Origin: JBGTIS01 sp041745535
GTDB taxonomy: Bacteria; Bacteroidota; Bacteroidia; Cytophagales; Cyclobacteriaceae
Assembly (NCBI GenBank): GCA_041745535.1
Contig: JBGTIS010000147.1
Span: 1-15,367, forward strand
DNA: 15,367 bases
Direction: 5' to 3'
Both the position numbers and the translations under genes were made by a program. Below are positions 6,722 through 13,693 of the stretch, one piece after another (within the stretch, counting starts at the first letter, position 1; each line of letters starts with the position of its first letter). The notes under the pieces were generated by a model. The model was not told the origin of the DNA. It searched no databases and saw only the letters and a program-made list of their open reading frames with translations.

Positions 6722-9700
6722 TTGAAAAAAATAATTATCCTCAGCTTCTGTGCTTTTTTAATCAGCCTTCAAGCCCTCATGGCCCAACAGGTATCTGGTA
6801 AAGTAACTGATAAGCAGACTGGAGAAGGCATTCCTGGTGTAAGCATTCTTATCAAAGGCACTAACCTGGGAACCAATACCGATGCACAGGGATTTTATAA
6901 AGTAAATACCGGGAATAGTGACGCGGTTTTGGTTTTCAGCTTTGTAGGTTATGTCCGCCTGGAAGAACCTGTTAATGGCAGAAGTACCATTGATATTACC
7001 ATGTTCGAGGAATTGCTTGAACTGAACGAACTGGTGGTGACCGCCCTGGGCATTGCACAGGAAAAGAAAGCATTGGGTTATTCGGTTGAAAAACTTGAGC
7101 CGGAAGTGTTAACCCAGGTACGGGAAACCAACTTGGTAAATGCGCTGGCCGGTCGGGTGGCCGGTGTGCAAACAACCAATGGGTCTTCCGGAATCGGATC
7201 ATCCTCCCGCATTGTAATCCGGGGCGAAACTTCCCTTTCCGGCAAAAATCAACCTTTGTTTGTGGTAGATGGCGTGCCCATCAGCAACGAACTGATTGCC
7301 AATTACACTGAAAATAATGAAAACGGTTTTCAGGAAGTGGATTACGGAAACGGGGTAGCCGATATCAGTCCGGATGATATCGCCTCGATTACCGTATTAA
7401 AAGGACCAGGCGCTGCCGCGCTATATGGAACCCGGGCTGCCAACGGGGTGGTACTCATTGAAACCAAAGACGGCACCAGCAAAAAAGGATTGGGCGTAAG
7501 CCTGAACAGCAGTGTAACCATAGAAAAACCTATGCGATTACCCAACTATCAGAATGCTTACGGTGGAGGAAGCGGCGGTCAGTTTGCGTATGAAGATGGC
7601 TACGGAGCAGGGGTGAATGATGGTGGAATTACCAGTTTCGGTCCGCTGCTGGATGGCCGGATGATTACTCAGTACGATGGTCCTTCTACCGACCAGGACG
7701 GTAATCCGGTTCGTGGCGGAGATATCATTGCCCGGAATGGGAACCCAATTACGCCAACGCCCTGGGTAGCGCATCCCGATAATGTGGCCGATTTTTTTCA
7801 GACAGGCATAACCTGGCAAAACAACATTGCCATTTCAGGTAACAACGATCTGGGCGGTTTCCGTTTGTCATTCTCTAACCTGGATAACAATGGGATAATT
7901 CCAAATGCCGACCTGAAACGGAATGGCCTTGCCTTCGGCGGTAATTATAAGTTTGATGATAAACTTTCGGCCAAAGCCTACCTGAATTATGTGAATGGTG
8001 CCAGCACCCACCGCCCCGGATTGGGTTATGGCAGTGAAAACCTGATGTATATTTTTACCTGGATGGGCCGGCAAAACGATACCGAACCGCTGAAAGATTA
8101 CTGGCAGGCCGGACAGGAAGGATTCAGGCAGTATAATTTTAATTACCAGTGGATGGATAATCCCTATCTGAACGTATATGAAAATACCAATGGGTTTAAT
8201 AAAGATCGGCTTCTGGGTAATGCTTCTGTGAATTTCGAGTTTACAAAAGAACTAAATTTGCGATTACGAACCGGGATAGATTACTATAATTTCCTTCGTC
8301 AATCCAAACGCGCTTTCAGTTCCCAGCGATTTAAAAACGGCGCTTATCGCGAAGATGAAGTCAATTTCAAAGAATTGAATACCGATCTGATGCTGACTTA
8401 CAACAAGCAATTCAGTAGCGATTTTGGGGTAACCCTGTCTGCTGGCGGCAACTGGATGGAACAACGGATTTCCTATAAGGGCACGCAGGCAGGGGAACTG
8501 TCGGTACCGGGAATCTATAATTTTGAAAATTCCAGAATTCCCCTCGTAATTCAGCAGCAAAACGAAAACAAAAGAATCCGGAGCGTGTATGGGATCGGTC
8601 GTTTTTCTTACCGCTCTAATATATTTCTGGACCTGACCGTCAGGAATGACTGGTCCAGTACACTGCCTGCGGAAAACAATTCGTTTGCCTATTACTCAGC
8701 ATCTTTAAGTACTTTAATATCCGATTATTTTGTGCTTCCGCCCTATATTTCCTATGCCCGTGCCCGAATCAGCATGGCCAGTGTGGGAAACGATACGGAC
8801 CCTTTTCAATTGAGGAATACTTTTGTTTTTAACGAAAACTACGGAGCTTTTCCCCTGGTAACCAACGCCAGCACGCTCCTGAACCCAGACCTGAAACCAG
8901 AAAGACTGAACGCTTTTGAAATTGGGAGCGAAGTATGGTTCCTGAACGACCGCTTTGGAATGGATTTATCTGTTTACCAGAATACCAGTAAAAACCAGAT
9001 CGTAAATTTGCCAGCCTCTGCGGCAAGCGGATACCAGGAAAGAGTAATTAACGGAGGTACCATCCGCGGCAGGGGCATCGAGGTTGCCCTGAACACAGCC
9101 CCCATTAAGGTGCGGGGCATGGCGTTGTTACCTTTTGTTAATTTCTCCCACAATGTCAGCCGGGTAAAGGAACTTCCGGTGGGAATTGACCAGTACGTAA
9201 CCGGTTATGCCAGCGTATATGCCAGCACCCAGAATACGGTGTTTTTTATTGCCAGCGAGGGTGGAAAAATTGGTGATATGTATGGCACTGGGTTCGTAAA
9301 GGTAGATGGTAAGGTGTTGTACGATGCCAATGGTTTACCGGTTCGGGACCCAAACCTTCGGTTGCTGGGCAATTACAATCCTGATTTTATGGTTGGTTTT
9401 GGCAATGGTTTGACGTATAGAAACCTGGGATTTGATTTTTTGTTCGACTGGCGGCAGGGTGGTACCATTGTTTCCCGATCGCTGGCCATTGGGAGTACCT
9501 CAGGCGTTTTAGAAAGCACGTTACCCGGCCGGGAGGAAGGCATTATTGGAGAAGGCGTAGTAAATACCGGTACCGCAGAAAATCCTGTATACGAAAAGAA
9601 TACTACCTTGATTTCCGCCAACGAATATTACAATCAGTATTTCAACCGGGCCAACGAAGAAAGCGTGACTTATAGTGCCTCTTATCTGAAACTGCGGCAG

Positions 9701-9922
9701 TTGAACTTGTCCTATACGTTGCCTGAAAGCTGGTTAATCAAGATTGGGTTTGCCGAAGCGAAGCTTGCCTTTATTGCCAATAACTTATTTGTGCTCACCG
9801 AAAACCCTAATTTTGATCCGGAACTTAGTGCCATGCAGGGAAGAAATTTTGCTTATGGGGTGGAGGACATGTCGCTTCCTTCCAGCAGGAGTTATGGCCT
9901 GAGTCTGAAATTAAATCTTTAA
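6722..9922 (+). CDS. SusC/RagA family TonB-linked outer-membrane protein
   Basis: 1066 residues, normal for the family. The start is TTG at 6722: it gives a good signal peptide (KKIIIL, hydrophobic run, cleavage after ALMA near 21), the next ATG (codon 20) would remove that signal, and no ATG lies between 6722 and the in-frame TGA at 6653. Domains in order: carboxypeptidase-D regulatory-like beta-sandwich (about 24-95, VSGKVTDKQTGEGIPGVSI), a TonB-box-like link (LNELVVTALG, 101-110), the plug (about 115-250, with NALAGRVAGVQ, PLFVVDGVPI and the SusC signature ITVLKGPGAAALYGTRAANGV at about 223-243), and a long beta-barrel ending in an aromatic/hydrophobic C-terminus (SYGLSLKLNL). It imports solutes captured by the partner SusD, powered by TonB-ExbBD, which is not encoded here. 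First gene of a four-gene unit; the next starts 9 nt on. Confidence 0.96.
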   Translation: MKKIIILSFCAFLISLQALMAQQVSGKVTDKQTGEGIPGVSILIKGTNLGTNTDAQGFYKVNTGNSDAVLVFSFVGYVRLEEPVNGRSTIDITMFEELLELNELVVTALGIAQEKKALGYSVEKLEPEVLTQVRETNLVNALAGRVAGVQTTNGSSGIGSSSRIVIRGETSLSGKNQPLFVVDGVPISNELIANYTENNENGFQEVDYGNGVADISPDDIASITVLKGPGAAALYGTRAANGVVLIETKDGTSKKGLGVSLNSSVTIEKPMRLPNYQNAYGGGSGGQFAYEDGYGAGVNDGGITSFGPLLDGRMITQYDGPSTDQDGNPVRGGDIIARNGNPITPTPWVAHPDNVADFFQTGITWQNNIAISGNNDLGGFRLSFSNLDNNGIIPNADLKRNGLAFGGNYKFDDKLSAKAYLNYVNGASTHRPGLGYGSENLMYIFTWMGRQNDTEPLKDYWQAGQEGFRQYNFNYQWMDNPYLNVYENTNGFNKDRLLGNASVNFEFTKELNLRLRTGIDYYNFLRQSKRAFSSQRFKNGAYREDEVNFKELNTDLMLTYNKQFSSDFGVTLSAGGNWMEQRISYKGTQAGELSVPGIYNFENSRIPLVIQQQNENKRIRSVYGIGRFSYRSNIFLDLTVRNDWSSTLPAENNSFAYYSASLSTLISDYFVLPPYISYARARISMASVGNDTDPFQLRNTFVFNENYGAFPLVTNASTLLNPDLKPERLNAFEIGSEVWFLNDRFGMDLSVYQNTSKNQIVNLPASAASGYQERVINGGTIRGRGIEVALNTAPIKVRGMALLPFVNFSHNVSRVKELPVGIDQYVTGYASVYASTQNTVFFIASEGGKIGDMYGTGFVKVDGKVLYDANGLPVRDPNLRLLGNYNPDFMVGFGNGLTYRNLGFDFLFDWRQGGTIVSRSLAIGSTSGVLESTLPGREEGIIGEGVVNTGTAENPVYEKNTTLISANEYYNQYFNRANEESVTYSASYLKLRQLNLSYTLPESWLIKIGFAEAKLAFIANNLFVLTENPNFDPELSAMQGRNFAYGVEDMSLPSSRSYGLSLKLNL

Positions 9923-9931
9923 AAGTATTAC

Positions 9932-11368
9932 ATGATGAATCTCATACAAAGAATTTCACCCATACTGTTGGGAATGCTCCTTGTTTTTGGTTGCACCGAT
10001 AAATTCGAGGATTTGAATACCAATCCGAATGCTCCTGAAAATGTATCCCCACAGTTTTTGTTGTCGAACGTATTGTGGGAGGCAGCCAATAACAATACCC
10101 GGCAGGGCTGGCTGGCCGGAAACTTTCTGGCCCAGCATACTGCCAACCTGGAATTTTTACCAGTCGATCGATACGACCTCGGTACCAATACGGAATACTG
10201 GAACCTGTTGTACCGGCTGTTGAACGATACCAAAACCATGGAGGAAACGGCCGCAGGCAATGATGCCTTTCAGGGAGTAGGAAAAATTATGCGCGCCTGG
10301 CTGGCTTCGCAGTTGACCGACCTCTGGACCGATGCGCCATATTCCAATGCCTTAGCAGGTAGAACAGATGGGAATTTTACGCCTTCCTACGATACCCAGG
10401 AAACGATTTATACCGGTGAAGGGGGAATTTTAGAATTACTGGAAAACGCGGTATCGCGGTTGGAAGCAACCACCGATGTGCTGACTGGCGATATCATGTA
10501 TGGCGGCGATCTGGAAAAATGGGTGAAATTTGCTAATTCCCTGCGTGTTCGATACCTGCTGCGAATCAGCAACCGGGTAGATGTTTCGGCGAACCTACAG
10601 GCTTTGGTCAATGGAGGAAAACTCCTCACTGGTTTACAGGACCAGCCCGTAGTACCTTATTTAAATTCCGCTCCCAACCAATGGTTTATTTTTACAGAAA
10701 GAGAAGGTCGGTATACCGATGTGCGCATGAGTACCACCATTGATGCTACCCTTGACGGGCTGAACGATCCCAGGGTGACGGTCTTTTTCAAACCGGCCCT
10801 TCCCGAAGCAGAAACGCTGGCCGGGCAGTATGTCGGGATTCCGAACGGCCTGAGCCGGGAAAGTCAGAATGCGTATAACCTGTCTCAGGTTTCATTACTG
10901 GGTGCGCGGTTTCGTGATGTTCCCAACGGATTGGATGCCATGTTTATGCAGTACAGCGAACTACAATTTTCCATGGCCGAAGCTGCTGAAAAGGGCTGGA
11001 TTGAAGGCGATGCCAACGCCTTTTACCAGGCAGGTATCAGTGCTTCATTCGCCTATTATGGATTAACTCCTGCTGAAACATACCTGAACAGCGCGGAAGT
11101 AAGGCTGACAGGCACGGGAAACCTGGAAAAAATTTTAACACAGAAATGGATTTCACTGTTCATGAATGGGCATGAGGCCTGGTTGAATATCCGTAGAACA
11201 GGAATTCCTGTATTACCGATACCCGCCAATAACATCAATGGTGATAATTTTCCACATCGTTACTTATATCCGGAAAGCGAACAGGCTGTGAACGACCTGC
11301 ATTATGAATCGGCGGTTTCTCGAATTGGGGGCGACACCTATAATAGTAAAGGTTGGTGGGACAAATAA
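9932..11368 (+). CDS. SusD/RagB family substrate-binding lipoprotein (SusD-like_2 group)
   Basis: 478 residues with a lipoprotein signal ending in LVFGC (lipid-anchored Cys21), followed at once by a typical SusD N-terminus (FEDLNTNPNAPENVSP). Other family signs are the GVGKIMRAWLASQLTDLWTD helix region (about 112-131, TPR-like), MQYSELQFSMAEAAEKG (330-346) and the C-terminal FMNGHEAWLNIRRTGIPVLP (about 411-430). These fit the SusD-like_2 group rather than the starch-type SusD. It should sit on the cell surface as a lid over the SusC barrel and help set substrate choice. The first two codons are both ATG; either could be used. It begins 9 nt after the SusC stop, so co-transcription is very likely. 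The ligand cannot be read from the sequence. Confidence 0.95.
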   Translation: MMNLIQRISPILLGMLLVFGCTDKFEDLNTNPNAPENVSPQFLLSNVLWEAANNNTRQGWLAGNFLAQHTANLEFLPVDRYDLGTNTEYWNLLYRLLNDTKTMEETAAGNDAFQGVGKIMRAWLASQLTDLWTDAPYSNALAGRTDGNFTPSYDTQETIYTGEGGILELLENAVSRLEATTDVLTGDIMYGGDLEKWVKFANSLRVRYLLRISNRVDVSANLQALVNGGKLLTGLQDQPVVPYLNSAPNQWFIFTEREGRYTDVRMSTTIDATLDGLNDPRVTVFFKPALPEAETLAGQYVGIPNGLSRESQNAYNLSQVSLLGARFRDVPNGLDAMFMQYSELQFSMAEAAEKGWIEGDANAFYQAGISASFAYYGLTPAETYLNSAEVRLTGTGNLEKILTQKWISLFMNGHEAWLNIRRTGIPVLPIPANNINGDNFPHRYLYPESEQAVNDLHYESAVSRIGGDTYNSKGWWDK

Positions 11369-11419
11369 CAGTGTTTTTGGTGAGGGCCACATTTTCATTT
11401 TACACTAACTGCTGATTCG

Positions 11420-12775
11420 ATGGGTCAAGTCATGATCTGGCAATGGGGCATCCTTATCTTATCCAGTATCATTTTTTTTCTGATTTCCCCACTGGCAAAA
11501 AACACCGGCGATTTCTTTAGGGCAACCGGTGACAAGGGCAAAACGCCCGGCCTGGTATTGCTGACCAGCAGCCTGGTGATTTCCTGGATTTTTGCCAAAT
11601 CAATCGCCAATGCCGCTAATCTGGGACAGGAATTTGGGTTTGTAGGGGGCATGGCCTATGCCATGTACTACCTATCATTTCTGGTAGCTGGTCTGGTGAT
11701 TTATCAGCTTCGAACCAAAGGCGGCTTTACCAGTATTCATGAGTTTCTGAGAACAAAGTTTGGCAAAAGCGCGGTGTTGGTGTTTTCTCTTTTAATTGGT
11801 TTAAGGTTGTTCAATGAGGTTTGGTCCAATACTATGGTAATTGGTACCTATTTCGGCGCGAAAGACAGTATGCCTTATTTTGTAGCCGTTCTGGTTTTTA
11901 CAGTTCTTACCCTGGCTTATGTAATGAAAGGAGGACTGAAAAGTTCATTGCTTACCGACATGATCCAGATGGCTTTGTTTGGCATCCTGTTGTTTATCAT
12001 CTTGTGCGTACTGATTCCGAAAGAGGAAGGCAATGTAAATAAGTTTATCAGTTCCGGTGACTGGAAATTATCTACCGGACTGAACCTGCTTTTTACCGCC
12101 TTTATTCAGGTTTTTAGTTATCCGTTTCACGATCCGGTGCTTACAGACCGTGGATTTATTACCGATCCGAAAACAACACTGAAAAGCTATATGCTGGCTA
12201 CCATTATTGGGTTTTTGTGTATTCTGCTGTTTTCTTTTGTAGGTATTTACGCCGGTTTTCATCAGATAGAAGGGGAAGCTGCCGTTGCGGTAAGCAGGAC
12301 TTTGGGCGTAGGCCTGATGTTGGTAATGAATTTTATCATGATTACCTCGGCAGCCTCTACCCTGGATTCTACTTTTACCTCATTTTCTAAACTGGTGGTA
12401 GTAGATTTGGGAAATCTGAAGAAAGTGACGGTGAGCCGCGGCAGAATGGTGATGGTACTAGGGTGTGTGGCAGGTACTTTGCCTGTGTTTTTCAGCCCGG
12501 AAATCCTGTCAGCTACTACCATCAGCGGCACTATGGTTATGGGGCTGGCGCCTGTATTCATATGCTGGAATCAAAAAGTACCGAAAGCGGCCTTTCATGG
12601 TTCAGTGGGGATAGGGGTGGTTGCGGGGTTATTGCTGGCATTGGGTTGGATTCCAGAAAATCTGATTTTTTTTGAAGGTAAATATGGCGATCTTTTCTCA
12701 GTAAATATCATAGGATTGGCAGGCTGTTTTTTTGTATTTTTTATGGCGAAATGGTGGATGAAAAATGACAAATAA
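11420..12775 (+). CDS. Sodium:solute symporter (SSS) family transporter
   Basis: 451 residues with about 12-13 hydrophobic segments, an inner-membrane transporter. SSS features: the GG-x5-TD-x2-Q signature (G171 G172, T179 D180, Q183; YVMKGGLKSSLLTDMIQ) and the TM8-like sodium-site segment ITSAASTLDSTFTSFSKL (308-325). Members couple uptake of sugars, amino acids, carboxylates, iodide and others to sodium influx. The segment YPFHDPVLTDRGFITDP (234-250), before the second half of the core, is charged and distinctive and is not the usual form I know from proline, pantothenate or sugar symporters. The start at 11420 lies 51 nt after SusD; an ATG four codons later (11432) is also possible. Its stop overlaps the next gene by 11 bp. 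In this context it likely carries the SusCD solute across the inner membrane (inference). Confidence 0.88.
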   Translation: MGQVMIWQWGILILSSIIFFLISPLAKNTGDFFRATGDKGKTPGLVLLTSSLVISWIFAKSIANAANLGQEFGFVGGMAYAMYYLSFLVAGLVIYQLRTKGGFTSIHEFLRTKFGKSAVLVFSLLIGLRLFNEVWSNTMVIGTYFGAKDSMPYFVAVLVFTVLTLAYVMKGGLKSSLLTDMIQMALFGILLFIILCVLIPKEEGNVNKFISSGDWKLSTGLNLLFTAFIQVFSYPFHDPVLTDRGFITDPKTTLKSYMLATIIGFLCILLFSFVGIYAGFHQIEGEAAVAVSRTLGVGLMLVMNFIMITSAASTLDSTFTSFSKLVVVDLGNLKKVTVSRGRMVMVLGCVAGTLPVFFSPEILSATTISGTMVMGLAPVFICWNQKVPKAAFHGSVGIGVVAGLLLALGWIPENLIFFEGKYGDLFSVNIIGLAGCFFVFFMAKWWMKNDK

Positions 12776-13598
12776 TGTTTACATAAAAGATATCGGTACC
12801 TTAAGTGGGAAATTGTTACTCTTTGGGGGAGTTTACAGCAATTTACAGGCGTTGGAAAAATTGATGGTAATTGCGGAAAACCAAAACATGGTTCCTGACA
12901 ACATCATCTGTACTGGCGACATAGTAGGATATTGCGCGCAGCCTGAGGAATGTGTGCAACTGGTAAAAGGATGGGGAATACACACGATTGCAGGCAATGT
13001 GGAAATTGAGTTAAGAGAAAACAACAATTCGTGCGGATGTAATTTTGCGGAAGGTTCCCGGTGTGATAATTTTTCAAGAAACTGGTATCCTTATGCGCAG
13101 TCACGATTATCAGACAACTCATTGCGGTGGATGGGTGATTTGCCGCAGCATATCCGGTTTACTTACAGTAACTATAAAGGGTATGTATTGCATGGTTCCG
13201 CTGATCATGCCGCGGAATATATATTCAAATCGACACCCTGGTCCATAAAAAAAGAAAACTTCCTCAAAACCGATTCCAACCTTATTCTGGCCGGGCATTG
13301 CGGATTGCCGTTTCATGACCAGCATGAAAATATGCTCTGGCTTAATCCGGGCGTGATCGGGATGCCTGCCAACGACGGTACACCAAGGGTCTGGTACATG
13401 ATGCTGGAGGTAGCAGGCCACTCCCTGGTTTACAGGCATTGCGGCTTTGAATACGATTACACCGTGACGGTACAGCTTATGAAGGAAAACAAGCTGCCGG
13501 AAGAATACGCGAAGACGCTGGCTATCGGATACTGGGATAATCGCGAAATTTTACCACCGGAAGAAACCAGCAGGCAGGGCATCAAAATCGTACCATAA
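12765..13598 (+). CDS. Metallophosphoesterase-fold protein with site-1 metal ligands replaced; Cys-rich
   Basis: 277 residues, cytoplasmic (no signal peptide). Fold motifs are all present in order. Motif I reads FGGVYSNLQAL (20-30) where the family has a D-x-H form. Motif II is intact, GDIVGYCAQPEEC (Asp52). Motif III reads GNVE (Asn78). Motif IV is VLHGS (His143). Motif V reads GHCG (177-180) where GHxH is usual. LNPGVIGMPANDGTPR (193-208) is the common family ending. So Asp and His of motif I are Gly22 and Tyr24, and the last His is Gly180, while Asp52, Asn78, His143 and His178 remain. Eight cysteines occur, including C90-x-C92 and C100 in an insert (SCGCNFAEGSRCD). It may bind one metal, or a different one, or act as a sensor. 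It starts inside the symporter gene (11-bp overlap), suggesting translational coupling and a shared task. Confidence 0.85.
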   Translation: MTNNVYIKDIGTLSGKLLLFGGVYSNLQALEKLMVIAENQNMVPDNIICTGDIVGYCAQPEECVQLVKGWGIHTIAGNVEIELRENNNSCGCNFAEGSRCDNFSRNWYPYAQSRLSDNSLRWMGDLPQHIRFTYSNYKGYVLHGSADHAAEYIFKSTPWSIKKENFLKTDSNLILAGHCGLPFHDQHENMLWLNPGVIGMPANDGTPRVWYMMLEVAGHSLVYRHCGFEYDYTVTVQLMKENKLPEEYAKTLAIGYWDNREILPPEETSRQGIKIVP

Positions 13599-13693
13599 AT
13601 CTGAAAATTATAATGGTGAGAAAATTTGAGACTCAGTTTTTATTCACTGAGACAAAATACAAATCCTCTCACCAATATTGAATTATCAGATTT
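13597..13693. terminator. Long imperfect palindrome / bidirectional terminator between convergent genes
   Basis: The arm 13597-13621 (25 nt) matches the reverse complement of 13667-13693 (27 nt) at 23 positions, with two mismatches and a 2-nt bulge; the inner 8 bp (TGGTGAGA / TCTCACCA) are perfect. Inside it are a 5-bp ATTTG/CAAAT stem and a 6-bp CTCAGT/ACTGAG hairpin (13632-13637 with 13646-13651). The outer arms overlap the stop codon of the metallophosphoesterase-like gene and the stop of the antiporter gene. The position suggests a shared terminator or mRNA 3'-end protector; there is only a short T run. Confidence 0.65.

Noticed and set aside
6722..11368. Starch- or glycan-utilisation locus
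   Set aside because: Only SusC/SusD are present; there is no glycoside hydrolase, lyase or sugar regulator in the window, so a glycan substrate is not supported.
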